A model generated the notes under the pieces. The model worked only from the letters and a program-made list of their open reading frames with translations, was not told where the DNA came from and searched no databases. Made by a program: the position numbers and the translations under genes. 64,000 nucleotides of DNA. Source: Aplectana chamaeleonis. Taxonomy: Eukaryota > Nematoda > Chromadorea > Rhabditida > Cosmocercidae. Location of the stretch: positions 434,001 to 498,000 of the forward strand of contig JAPDOI010000040.1 of assembly GCA_029168955.1 (NCBI GenBank). Direction: 5' to 3'. Of this stretch, positions 20,701 through 32,337 are shown in pieces; within the stretch, counting starts at the first letter, position 1; each line of letters starts with the position of its first letter.

Positions 20701-22512
20701 TTGTTTCTCGAAGTCTCCGTGATGCGTGTTCGAATGCTTGTGAGGACTCCGTGTTAGGTAGTAAGTTAGGCTCACATGCGGTAAGGCGATTTATTCTGTC
20801 TTGTCCCAGTGTCCCTACATACTACACGCTAGTTAAAACTCATAAATTTGGAAATACACCGGTCGATCAGATTACGGAAGAAAACATCAAAATCCGGCCG
20901 ATCATTTCTAGCTGCGGAGGACCATCCGACAGAATAAGCTGGTTGTTAGTAAAAGTGTTTTCTCCACTTATCAGTCATGTGGCGTCACACATTGTGAATA
21001 CAGATGACCTCATAGCTTCACTGAGTAGTTCCCGGATTCCTGACGGAGCAAGCTATGCGAGTTTTGATGCTGTATCCCTGTACACCAATGTTCATACTTC
21101 TGATGCCGTGGATGCATGGTTGTCGCTGTGGAGGCAACACAGAACGGAAGCATATGCATTTGGACTGGAAGAAAATGAACTACGCGACCTCCCGGAGACA
21201 ACCCTGCAATGCAACGTATTCCAGTTCGTTAGACATTTCTATACACAACATCGTGGACTGGCTATGGGGCTCAGGATTGCCCGTTGCTAGCCATCGTCTA
21301 CCTCGATCATATAGAAAGAAGATCGCTAACGATTGGAATAGTGTTCTACAAGCGGAACATTGATGACGTGTTCATCATCGGGTCTTCGTCGACAGACTTG
21401 GAAGACACGCTGCTGAATTTGAACTTACAAGTCGAAAGTATCAGGTTCACTGTAGAACAACCAAATGAGGACGGTTTCGTACCATTTCTGAATCCCAAAG
21501 TGAGGGTTAGAGGGGGAGTAAGTTTGACCACGACAAAGGACAGAGTTTGCACATTTAGATCGGATGAAGTGGATTCTATGGTGGGACGTATTCTAAGCGA
21601 TAATGGTTATAATCACGCACAAATACACTCATGGAGGCCTTACAGTTCGCCGGACGGTGTTGCTATGATAATGAAACACGTCAACGAGCAGGTGGCCCAT
21701 AGAGTTAACAGTGTCGTGAAAAACGCATCGCTGCCTGTACGGCTCATATTTCGTCCACCTCCGAATTTGAAGAGCATGCTCACCTTTTCGCGGCCTTACG
21801 AAGACAGGTGTAGAAGACGGGAGTGTGGTTACTGCAGTGATAACAAAATATGCCAAGTAACGGGAACTGTTTACCTGATCGAGTGCCAAGGCTGCGGAGA
21901 GAAGTACGTAGGCGAAACCGGCAGGCCCCATTTCAAACGGTTAGACGCACACCAGAGGGCGCGGCGGAATCCAGCTTCTTACCCAACAAACACCTTTTCA
22001 CGGCACAGAACGTTCAAACACCTTCAGGAAGCTCAGCCTGCGTTGTCCATTTCAGTACTAACCGCTCAGTAGAAAACACGATAGAAAGGAAAATTTTGGA
22101 AGGAATTGAGATTAAACGGCTATCCCCCGAAATAAACAACCGAGACGAAATGAGCGAAGCATTGCAATTTATCGTGTGATAGAATTGACCGCTCTGAGTT
22201 ACTGTAGGATCTGCCATGATGGGAGTCATGGCGTCTCTGACTATTTAAGGGCGCCGAAGGGGTATGGTGTCGTTTATTTGTAGGTGCGGTCCGACCACCA
22301 CCAACGGCGAACCAGGCCAGTTTTTTTTCGCTGAGGAGATTCCTGTGCGGCTCTGAACTATGTATTTCAGGTCAGACGAAGGTGCTACGCGCCGAAAGCT
22401 CACCGGAGGCAAAGCTTTAGAGAAGAATTTTTTGCGAACACTCGGGACAACTTTCGCAAGAAACTTTCCGAGATTTTTGCAGATATTTGACCCCTCACAA
22501 TAAACCTTTGTA
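20701..22512 (+). pseudogene. Penelope-like element, plus-strand copy
   Basis: Near-identical inverted sister of the copy at 18810-20700, joined head to head at about 20700. It reads a few codons further upstream (LRDACSNACEDSVLGS). Differences are a 1-nt loss near 21285 that shifts frame, Tyr to Asn in the catalytic box (NIDDVFIIG), and a deletion of about 35 codons after RVRGGVS (near 21520). A further frameshift lies in the GIY-YIG end (about 21950). The 3' end is at 22511-22512, next to the 14-bp duplication. Confidence 0.85.
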
Positions 22513-22526
22513 CCTAATTCCATTGT

Positions 22527-22984
22527 TGTGCGCGGTGGAAACGATTTATGGTCGCGGTAAGTTCCACCTACCAGTAGCTGTGCGCGATAAGTCCGCACTT
22601 CCGTCGGACACACTGCGCGAAGATATAGAGCAACCGCAACTTGTCCGGTTCCTGAGCGCGGTAAGTACTATACGACAATTTGTGTGCGGGATAAGCCGTC
22701 CCATTCAGGTTTAGGCGTACGGTGTGACGATCACAGAGGGGGGCCGCAGCCTTGGGCGCAGGGTATGGAGGGGGGGGGGGGGCAGGCCCCCAGTCCGTCA
22801 TCATTTAGAAAAATTCCCTCCCACCGGACCGAGCGGGGTTTTTTTCTGAACACTGGCTACTCGTGGCCTTTTTGCGCGCACAAAGCGCTGCGTCGCCACA
22901 GCTTGTTCCAGAGTGGTCCTATTTCAATTTTGGTGTCATTTTTGACCAAATTTCAATGAGTACTTGATTAGTCCCTCCAGCAGC
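22527..22984. other. Unassigned, with poly-G tract
   Basis: Contains GGAGGGGGGGGGGGGGC at about 22768-22783 and no convincing coding sequence. The LINE 5' region begins somewhere near its right end; copy 2's own 5' boundary is not resolved. Confidence 0.35.
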
Positions 22985-23204
22985 CAAGCAGTCGACCATA
23001 AGTCTGTCATTTGGGGTGATGAAAAATTGGAAAACCGCTGTTTGGACTCAGACGAGCTGCCGAGATGTCGTACGTTCGTGCCGTGGCAGTGTGGAGGAAA
23101 GAAGATCACCTCCGTGCAATCCGACGTCATCCCCTCCACGAAGAGAGTTTTTGTCATTGGAGAGGTGCTGGCCGGCCGCAGCTCTCCTTCGGATTCTCCT
23201 GCTA

Positions 23205-23234
23205 AGGGCTGGCGTGGAGAGGAATCCTGGACTC
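23205..23234 (+). other. Decayed 2A-like motif in LINE copy 2
   Basis: RILLLRAGVERNPGL: as in copy 1 but with the last Pro changed to Leu. The final Pro is required for skipping in known 2A peptides, so this copy should not skip. The PHD-like finger follows after five residues in the same frame. Confidence 0.6.
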
Positions 23235-25502
23235 GGTCAGAAGTACCTATGCGCCACGTGCTGCAAGGATGTTAACTGGAGACATACCAGCGTCCAGTGC
23301 ATCGGATGCCAAAGGTGGGTGCATCTCTCCTGTTCGGGTCTCAGTTCTGTGAGGCATCATAACTCTGCTTTTCGCTGCGTTTTATGCTCTTCACCTACCA
23401 CCTCTGATTCCTCAAACTCCAATCGCCCCCTTTCCATTGTACATATCAATCTCCACGGTCTTCGGGCCAAACTTTCTGAGCTCTCTCTCTCTTCGCACGT
23501 ACTTACCATCCAGACGTGATCATGGTTCAAGAATCCAAGCTCTCTCCATCCCCTACAAATCCTCATCCCAATATCCCAGGCTATACTTCTTACCATGCTC
23601 CAAGGTCAAATCTTGGCGGTGTTTCCACTTTCGTATTATCTACTCTTCCCTCACACCTCATACCTAACACTCCCACGGACGGTACTCTCGAGTACCTCCC
23701 GATCCATCTCCCCCTTAAAACTCCCCTTTCTCTCTACAACATCTATATTCCCCCTACCACCTCATGCCCCCCCCCCATCCTATGATCCTATTCCACTCCT
23801 TAGGCAGCTTTACGACTGCTCCCTCTCATCTTCGTCTATATTTGCAGGCGATTTTAATGCTCATACATTTCGCCCGTTTCTTGGCTTTGATGCTAGAGGA
23901 AGTGACGTCGAGGAATGGGCAGGGGAGTGTGACTTGGTCATCTAAAACGATGACCAGCCCACTCGCCTCCCTACCAACGGCCGATCTTCTAGCCCAGACA
24001 TAACTCTTGTCTCTTCCAACCTCTCCAACACCTGCTCATGGTCTACGTCAACTACATTGTCTAGTGATCATGTTCCTGTCTTTGTGCACATCGATCTCTC
24101 AAATTCTCATGCTCCTTATTCTGGTGTTCGACAGCGTTTTAATCTCAATTTAGGCCAAGCAGACTGGTGCCTGTTCAGTGAGGTTGCGCTCCGCCTAGCG
24201 GCTGATTATCCGTGGAACGGCAATGTGCACCAAAAGGAGCACCACCTGTCTGATGTAATCCGCTGGGCCATGAAGGCGGCTATTCCTGTTGGCCGCGTTA
24301 AGACGTTCTATCCAAACGTCACCAGAGAAATTCTCCAGAAGATTAGGACTAGAGATTCCAGGAGAGCAGCCGACCATCTAGACCCTGTCGTCGCTCAGCT
24401 GGATGGTGAGATCAGAAAAGATCTCGACCAGCACAAGAAAGAACAATGGGAAAAGTTCACAGAACAGTTGAATTTCAAGACGGACAGTGGAGCTACTTGG
24501 AAGGTGCTTCGGAAACTATCGGGAAAGAGCTCGCCAGCCACCGTCTCCACTATTGAGTTTGGTGATAACGTTTTCAAGTCAGGAAAGGAAGCCGCCTACT
24601 CTCTTGGAAAAAGTTTCTTTGTCACGAGTACAAGGCGAGGTCCGCAGAATGGAGTGACAGTTAGAGAGCTGTGCCGCCTCCCGCTCATGAGCACGGCCGA
24701 TGCGTACACTGTGGCGCACGTAGAGAAGATCATAAAGGACATGCGGAACTCCAAAGCTGTCGGTCCCGACGGCATTTGTCCTGCTGTACTGAAGAAGCTC
24801 CCGACTGAGATCCTCCCACTCATCGTTGATATGATTAGCACTTCATTCAGCTCGTGCATTATTACCCAAAACTGGAAGACAGCCAACGTCATTTCGTTGC
24901 CGAAGCCAGGCAAACCTCAGTCATCAGTAAAGGGTTATCGACTCATTAACTTGATGTCACCTTTCGCTAAGGTAGCCGAAAAGCTCATTGTGGAGAATTC
25001 AGCAGAGCACAACGAGAAACAATTGTTTCAACACGGATTCAAAAGGCTGCATTCTACAACCCGGGTTCAACGCTTTGAAGCCATTGAAACTTTAGCTGTC
25101 GCTTTGGATCTCACCAAGGCTTTCGATACGGTTAACCTAGGAATCCTGTCAGGAAACGTTTTGGAGTCGTCAATACCACCGTGGCAAAAGCGCTGGATAT
25201 CGGCCTTTATCAAAGGTCGACGGGCACGAGTCATGTTCCAGAACCATGTCTCCAACGGTATTTCTATGGCAGCTGGAGTCCCCCAGGGCGATGTTTTATC
25301 ACCAGCTCTCTTTAGTCTGTATCTCGAAGATATGCCTGAACCACCACAGGATATCAAGACTGTCGCGTACGCCGATGACATAACAGTCATGTGTCAAGAC
25401 CGGGATATAAAGGTAGCCGCCACCAAGATCAACGAGTACCTGAAGACGCTGAAGAGGTTCTTCGACGACAAGATGCTAAAGATCTCCGCATCGGAATCAT
25501 CA

Positions 25503-25510
25503 GTATCCGT
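25503..25510. repeat. Target duplication GTATCCGT (left)
   Basis: Identical copy at 28710-28717. Removing the intervening 3199 bp plus one copy restores the LINE frame (..SSVSV then FTTDPSEH..). Confidence 0.85.
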
Positions 25511-25917
25511 TATACTTCGGACCGAATTATATTATTCGAAAAATATTCGAATGATTTTTCGAATTTCGAATCATTCAAAATTCGAAAGTTTTGGTTTTCG
25601 AATAATATTCGAAATTCGAATATTTTAAAAACAGGCTTTCGAATAGTATTCGAAATTCGAATATTTCAAAAACAGATTTTCGAATAATATTCGAAATTCG
25701 AATACTTTGAAGAGCATATTCGAAATTTTGAAATTCGAATAATCGAAATGCACAATCATCATTTCATTAGAAGTTTGTTTCTCTGATCGACCGTTGAAAG
25801 CACACTTTATCAAAGCGCCATTTTGACCAATTCACCACACGCCCGATTTGAGGTAAGGCAGCGTCCATACGGTGCGAGGGCGCGCGATGACGCAAAAACG
25901 ATGTTCATCGAGGGCAC

Positions 25918-26520
25918 ACGCTCAGAAAACCGCCGCATTCAATGCTTGTCGAATATGCATTCAACTCGAGTGACCACACCCATCGGAAGGCTATATCACA
26001 GGGGCACGTACTCCAAACAGCAGCACGTGCTGCGAAATTTCATAGCAGGAGCATGTGCCGTCAAATTCAATCGCAGGAGTACGTGCTGCAAGGTGGTCCA
26101 GCGCTATCGTAGCAGCACAAAGACGCGACGCGGCTGGCACATGGACGTGCGACGCGGCCAGCTCGCCGAGCACCATCTGGGGTTTTCAGCGATTGGACGA
26201 GGGCTCCAGCGGCCGGGAGGGGAAAGTACCGCAAACTTGGGTAATTGAACCGTCGGCACTGCCGACCTCTCAGTTCCGTCTCAGAAGTGCATCGTATACC
26301 TTCCTTTTTTGAATAATCGTTTTGTCATCGAGTTGAAAGTGTATCATGTACGCATTGGACGGCTTATTTGTTGGGGCACGTGCTGTAATTTGAAACACAA
26401 TAGGAGCACGTGCTCCCCTAGCAGCACGTTCCCTGACTGTGCTCGAAACCACCTTGTCTTCGAGTTGAATGCATATTCGACACGCATTGAATGCGGCGAT
26501 TGCCTGAGCGGTTTGATAGC
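25918..26520. repeat. Foldback unit inside hAT-like element 2
   Basis: The left arm CCGCCGCATTCAATGCTTG, TCGAATATGCATTCAACTCG is repeated inverted at about 26455-26512 (CGAGTTGAATGCATATTCG, CGCATTGAATGCGGCG). Between the arms are CAGCACGTGCTG-type palindromes. The outer ends CGCTCAG... are shared. It holds the SL-like sequence. Confidence 0.55.
26160..26251 (-). ncRNA. Spliced-leader (SL1)-like RNA sequence, probably a pseudogene
   Basis: On the minus strand 26251-26230 is a 22-nt match to the nematode SL1 leader, from memory differing at position 5 (T to C) and position 21 (A to C). A GTAC donor follows (26229-26226). CCAAGT and the downstream ACTT can pair around the splice site as in SL RNA stem I. 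Homology to the second copy at 56770-56886 continues for about 95 nt (shared ACCCCAGATGGTG and CTCGGCGAGC). No Sm site (AATTTTTGG type) is seen. GCG instead of GAG before the GT, and its position inside a repeat, suggest a derived copy rather than a working gene. Confidence 0.5.
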
Positions 26521-27469
26521 CGCCAACGCGCGCTTACGCTCGCTCACGCTAACTTCGGTAGAGATGCAGCCACTTTCAAGCCATTTGCTTTATCCCTCGA
26601 GCAATAAGAGGCAAACCTACCTCGAAACCAATGTCCTCGTGTCTAGTACGCCTACCAAGACCATCCCAAACCGCATTAAATGAGCCGCAAACGAGTCGAT
26701 TCGAGTGAGTGATCACCAGGTCAAGCGTTTTCAATCGAATCAACTCGAGGCAGGATGCATTTGCCGGTGTCTTTGTGCCTGTACGGACGGTTTACGTAGA
26801 ATTTGCCCGAATGCACGGAGAATTTGCCCGCGAGGGGGGGAGAAAATGCCTGCATCAAAAATACAATTCTTCTATGACCCTGCCTTGTGATTAACTGCCT
26901 ACCGCAACCTGTTAGAATAAAATATTCAACGCTTGCACACGAGTACCCACGGTATAAGTGTATCGAAACTTCATCCAAACTGCACAGTTTCGTAGATAAT
27001 TTTATTGTGCGAAAAAAAAGAACAGAACTATGAAATAGTTTAGGTTCTTAAACTTCATTCGGAGAAGTAGAATGTGGCTAAAGTAGAATGCATTCTAACC
27101 CCTAGCATAACCGTCTATTCAACTTCCCTGGAGTTAGAAAAATGGTGTTACCCTGGGGTAACCCCTGAGGTAAGAAACTTATTCAAAAGTAACTCGGTGA
27201 TTCCAAGGCAGACCAATAAGCCTGGCTAGAGAGTCCAAATATCTTTTGCACGTTTTCGGCGTGATCTTAGGGGCAGGGATTGCAGAGAACTGTTGGATTT
27301 CTTCTTGAATCTTGCGCTTCCGTTCCAGCTTTGCCGGTCTTATGCAGCGGTCTGGCGCAGATCCATCTAAAATCGATGGCAGTAGGCTTAGGTTTAGGCT
27401 TAGTGGAGAAACAGCAGCAGAGGAGTGAACGGAGCACCACTATTTGCTAGCATGATGTTTTCTTGCACA

Positions 27470-27680
27470 AACAAAATCTCGCCCTCGTGACGGAAATTTT
27501 CTGCCCTCGCGGGTATTTTCTCCCCTGCTCGCGGGTAAATTCTCCCCCCCCCCCATGCGGGTACTTTCTCACCCCCTCGCGGGCAAATTCTCCCCTCCAG
27601 GTGGGCATTTTCTCCTCTCTCACGCTCAAATTCTTCCTTCCAGGCGCGCACTTTCTCCTCTCTCGCGGGCGAAATCTCTT
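27470..27680 (-). repeat. Imperfect tandem repeat, about 24-30 bp
   Basis: Repeated CTCGCGGGCAAATTCTCCCC-type units; on the minus strand they encode short REGEKxPA-like repeats. A related inverted patch sits at about 26800-26850, making a loose inverted pair within the host element. Confidence 0.5.
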
Positions 27681-28717
27681 GCTGAAATGTACGCGTGCGG
27701 CTCGGGCAAAATCTCACGTAATCTGTACGGGCACCTGTCAGCGTTGGAGAGCGCTGGAGAGCGAGAGCGAGCGTTCTCGCCAGGTATGGACGGTTGCCTG
27801 ACCGCACGCTTGGATCGCGTGAAATATTTCGTCACCGTGCAACGGGATAGGGTGGCTGTAAACGGCCAACCCAATGCAAACCTTTTTTCTCTCTTTTTCG
27901 AATTTATTATGTAGCTGCCAGTCAGATATAGAGAGTACCAGGGTTTTAGCTTCCGAAACCCTCCCGTTCTTAAGAAACAGTTTTTTGAGATTTGTAGGGG
28001 AGCGATTGAGCTCACTAATCTTCAATGATTACTCCAAAAATACTGACTTCGAGTGGTTATAATGGATTGCGTTTAGCGAATTGACGTCCATTTCAGTACT
28101 TTTTGAGCTTAGACAGATTCGGTTTTGACAGTTGAGCGAATTTGGCCAAAACATCGATATTCTGATGCAGTAGTGCTAGTGAAACATTTCAAGACTAATA
28201 GAATACAACTCGAGAGATAATGCTTTTTATCAAAAACCTGAAAATGGGCTACAGAAAAAAGAAGACATAAGGTGCTTGAAAAATGAAAAAAATGAGAAAT
28301 TTGCAGCGGTTTTTCCCAACTCAGCCCGCCTCTGGAAAAACTCGCCGCGACAGTGCCGAAAAAGTACAGCTACTCTCGACTTTACCGCGATAGTACCACG
28401 GGGGATTCGCGATCATCACTGCGCCGAGACGATTCAGTTGCAGTGTCTTAAGCCTCAACAACTCCGCGACTGACCCAGCGAATGACAGCCCAAAACTAAT
28501 TTTTAAAATCGAAGCTATTATTTTTGAATTCGAGAAAATCTATCCGAAAAGTTGAAAAAAATTATTCGAAAAATCGAAAAAAAATTGTTCGAAAATTCGA
28601 AAATTTTGATTTTCAAATATATTCGAAAATTTGAAATTAGAAAAAAATGATTTTCGAATATATTCCAAGATTCGAAATTCGAAAATTTTTACAGTTTTGC
28701 CCAAGTATAGTATCCGT

Positions 28718-29720
28718 CTTCACAACGGACCCATCCGAGCACAGAGCTCATTCGGAGGTAGAGTGGGATGGAGACCGTCTGCCTGCTGCTCGATTTCCAA
28801 AACCGCTCGATCTTGTACTCGATCCGTCGCTCAAGTTTCATAAAAATACCGAGCAGAAGCAGGCTGTCGTTAAAGCCAAACTCAATGTTCTCAGGGCCCT
28901 AGGCGGTACCTCATGGGGTAGCAGCAAGGAAACGATACTCATGACGTATAAGGCGATTCTTCAGCCAGCCATGGAATACGCCGCACCGGTCTGGCAGCAT
29001 CTAGTTTCAGAATCTTCCTGGATTAAGATGCAACGCGTACAAAATGCCGCTCTTCGCATTGCCACCGGATGTGCAAAGAGTTCCCCAGTCGAGCATCTGC
29101 ATGCCGAGGCCCGTCTATTGCCTGTGAAGGAGCACTGTCAGCTGCAAGCCCAACAATTACGAATCAATATTATTAAGCAACCAAACCACCCGTCCTGGAG
29201 AGTGCTTAACCCCGCTAGAGAGAGAGAGAGAGCCAAAAGAATGCGATTTGCCGATGCTCCATGCAAAGTTAACTTGCAAAGATGGCACGACTCACAGCAA
29301 GAACGACTCCGTCTTTTGCGCTAGGGGCACACCAAGTTCGTACGGTGTCATCTTGAGAAGGCGGCGGTGAATCCTATACTAGGAGAAGTACCGCCCCCAG
29401 TCTGCAAATCCGAGACTCAACTCGGAAGAAGGGCTAGATGCACACTCGCATCGTTGCGCTGCGGTCACTCGTCAATGCTCATGTCCTACGTCAGCAAGAT
29501 TGACAGCAGCAAATCTTATGTATGTCCGGACTGCGGTACTATCGGCCATGATACAGCACATTTATTTCACTGTCCGGTGAGACCTACCACGCTGACCACG
29601 ATGGATCTATGGACGAATCCACTACTGGTCGCCCAGTTTCTTCACCTATGACAAAACCCTTGACGTGGCTGCAAAGAAGAAGAAGGACTCAGTCTGGAGA
29701 GATCCAAAAAAAACATCTCC
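28718..29720 (+). pseudogene. APE-type LINE copy 2, 3' part
   Basis: Continues the LINE after the hAT-like insertion: FTTDPSEHRAHSEVEWDGDR, LDPSLKFHKNTEQKQAVVKA, AALRIATGCAKSSPVEHLHA, then after one stop (29322) LGRRARCTLASLRCGHSSML and the C-terminal zinc-knuckle-like CPDCGTIGHDTAHLFHCP. It ends with QFLHL and a stop at 29649. A short 3' tail to about 29720 matches copy 1 (17951-17985). Only one nonsense change in this half. Confidence 0.85.
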
Positions 29721-30505
29721 TGGACCCGGCTGCTGTAGTATCTATTTTGAGGAGAACCACTCGAAAAAGCTGTCGGCCGAGTTCCATGTCGATCCGATCA
29801 TTTAGTGCCGAATGCGGCCGGTGTGACGGCTGTAAATGTGAAAAAGAGGCCACATCACGCCGTTTGATTTTCGCGATAAATGCCTCTTGATCAGTTTCTT
29901 ATCACGGGTCGATCCGACCGTTTTGAGCCGAATGCGAACGGTAAGACCAGACCTATAACGTCCGTTTTCGCTCAAGAATCGTTTGAAAGCATTGACTGGA
30001 AGAGAAATCACTCAAATTGGCTCAAACAAATGGTTGGAGTCACAACCTCGATGGAGGGGGGAGAAGGGTAGCACCGGATCCAAAACTGAAGAGGGGAGGG
30101 GGGCACCTCTCGCGGGCCCATCACACCGCTACGCCTTACCCTGGTCCCATTGCTTGAGTAGGTACTCGAGAGGCCACGTCACGAACGTACTACATCTCGG
30201 CAGCATTTTAATTCTATGCCCTCTGCTTCAGTCCATTCGTTTCAAGAACCATCTGAAATATGGAGTCAGTCTTCGGAATTGTCTAGGCTCAGAACCAAGT
30301 CGAAAACTAGGTTTTGCATGCTTCAGCCCAGCTTTATTGTGAACACTCCTTTCAATCTGCGCCCATTTGCTTAGAACGGCTAGTTTAGCGGAGTTGCGCG
30401 CTCGTATTGTCTGCTCTGAGTGTAGACTCTACGTATGAGAATAACTCAAGCGTTTTCCTTTGAGCTGAGGTCCGGCGAAGCGACCGGCCATTCTAGAAAA
30501 TTTTC
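29721..30505. other. No gene recognised
   Basis: Contains a repeated phrase (GTTTCTTATCACGGGTCGATC / CGAGTTCCATGTCGATCCGA and GAGCCGAATGCG) at about 29780-29940, but no domain. Short frames only. Confidence 0.4.
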
Positions 30506-30511
30506 ATGATT

Positions 30512-31141
30512 GGCCCAAAACCAAGCCTGCGTCGTCCTGCTGACAAGCAGTGAAGACGAATACGCTATGGAAAGGAGTGGTGAACGCTTTCTGATAACCG
30601 TTGATTTCTAATCTCATGGTGCAAACACGTCCAGCTTGCCACACCACCTGAATCCGGGCCAACATGTTATTCTCTGTCCTCCACAGCTACCTGCTCGAAA
30701 ATGAGTGCGGATCCTTGCGTAGATCTTTCAGAATCGTTTTTTTTTATCGAAAATGTTGATTCATGACTGGCCTGATGAATTTACTAAGAATTTGTTGAGA
30801 TCTACAGATGGATTCGTTCTCATTCTCGAGAAGGAACTTTGGAGGAGAAGGCCTTATGTGTTAGGTTCGACCCAGATGGTGTAGCGAGCTTGACTACGTG
30901 CTTGCACCATGACATATGAACGCCACAAGTATTCAGGAAGTGTTGAAGGATCGTTGCTAACCGTTTCTAATGCGTATTCGGCACTTCCTGTCAGCAGGAC
31001 GACGCAGGCTTGGTTTCGGGTCAACGATGTCAATTTGGAAGAGATAGTGAGAGTGCGTGGACGATGGAGAGGACGCAGCGTTCGCCCATATAGTTGACCC
31101 GAGTAAATTTTGTTTCGAAATTGGCTGTATGTATTGTCCAC
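30512..31141. pseudogene. Inverted pair of related coding-like fragments, unidentified
   Basis: 30512-30665 (+) and 31025-30850 (-) are diverged copies of one sequence. Both read NQACVVLLT, then EYA and E, and share TCATGGTGCAA. The minus copy sits in a 95-codon frame (31141-30854) containing NQACVVLLTGSAEYALETVS; the plus copy has a stop. No family is recognised. This could be a duplicated host exon or a foldback element. Confidence 0.35.
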
Positions 31142-32337
31142 AAACGCCTAACTCTTCTTCTTCTTCTGCAGCCACAGAGAGGGTCCTGTCATAGATTGAG
31201 AAACTGAGCCACAATCGTAGGATTCGTCCTAAGATTTATTGTCGTTAACGATGTCGGTCTCATCGGGCAACGCCAAACTCTGCTTGCTAGTTGGAAAAAA
31301 TCTTCTAAATTCACTTGAATATCGTAATGCAAAGTGCTTCTTGCTGAATTCGCATCTTATGCCGTCTCCGCACTGTACTATGTTCCTAAAATCAAGAAAA
31401 CAACTACGGTCAAAGATAGATAGCTATTTCCGCTCTACTACGTATCTAATATGTACAGATGTTTCATAAGTCTAGGATCACCCGTAAGGCGTCGTTTATA
31501 CTTCTGCCGCCCAGCGGTGCGGCGCAGTGCAATACTATCACATACCTTGACCAGGCGGCGGATCACGGTCGGTATTACAGGATTGGACTTCGCCGCTCCG
31601 CTTTGCGGTGGGATTATAAACTACGCTTAAAGCTGGTTTCAAAAAACGAGGGAATTTCTAATAAGCACCAGTTTTCCACTGTTCTGGAGGTTAGACTCGC
31701 TTTGAAGGAAGGTCGCAATATTCATGTATATTTTGTCATCCACACAAGTAACCTAGCAGCGAGTATACACAATGACCCCTTTATATTGCCGAGTAACGAG
31801 GAAAACTATTTGCTTGTTAAAACAGTTCGTGTGAGTTATCCTATAATTATCAAACAGCAGGGTATCGTCATTATAAAACATGAAGTACATTTATCAGAAG
31901 AAAAACGCGTATTCCGCATTTATTTCGTACGGACTGTAAAAATTTTATTCACCGTTCGTTAATACTGGGTTTTGTTTTCGGGGACAGATTTTATGGGATG
32001 ATCCTACATTCATGTAACACACTGTATTACAATCTGAGATTCTTGTCTTCCAGTTGAAAGGATCTCTGTCGCTACGCTATTATATAGTTGTTCTGTAGGT
32101 ATTGAACTGAAGAATTTTTCATCGAGCGTGGTAATGTTTCGAGTGTGAATCACTGAATCGTTCTAGCTTCTGCAATATTTGTTTCCTTTCGTCAAGCGAG
32201 TGGAAGAGTTCTTTCACGTATAGTGCCACGTCAGCGTTGTGTGTCATTCTATTTCGCTCTATTTACTTTCTGTAATTTGCTGTTTATTCGTGTGCCCGCT
32301 CGTCTGAATTCGTCATATTGCATATGATCTAGTTGCG
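31142..32337. other. Unassigned, includes a 167-codon open frame
   Basis: The + frame at 31459-31962 has no motif I recognise; it lacks clear splice sites and may be chance. The rest is AT-rich with no feature. Confidence 0.3.

Larger units (their letters stand above)
22985..25510 (+). pseudogene. APE-type LINE copy 2, 5' part (best preserved)
   Basis: The frame from 23016 carries a Leu-rich run plus AGVERNPGL (23205-23234), then a PHD-like finger at residues 79-124 (CATCC...CIGCQRWVHLSC...CVLC), then the endonuclease start RPLSIVHINLHGLRAKLSE. Endonuclease sequence continues in other frames: IMVQESKLSP, FAGDFNAHTFRP and SSDHVPVFVHIDLS. A 523-codon frame (24057-25628) holds the linker and RT: AVGPDGICPAVLKKLP, KVAEKLIVE, motif A ALDLTKAFDTVNLGIL, motif B AGVPQGDVLSPALFSLYLED, and intact VAYADDITVM near 25366-25395. 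The reading stops at SSVSV (25510) where a hAT-like element has inserted. At least three frameshifts lie in the endonuclease. Confidence 0.88.
25511..28709. mobile_element. Non-autonomous hAT-like element 2 (3.2 kb)
   Basis: Ends TATACTTCGGACCGAA and GCCCAAGTATA (inverted), flanked by an 8-bp duplication, same family as 9764-11464. AT-rich TTCGAA-type sequence lies just inside both ends (25530-25750 and 28500-28690). The interior is a patchwork: a foldback unit (25918-26520), a spliced-leader-like sequence (26160-26251), G/C-rich imperfect tandem repeats (27470-27680, and a short related patch at 26800-26850 in inverted orientation), and non-coding sequence. No transposase was found. Confidence 0.8.

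Noticed and set aside
31459..31962. 167-codon open frame as a gene
   Set aside because: No recognisable motif, no convincing splice sites or neighbouring exons; frames this long arise by chance in this window.
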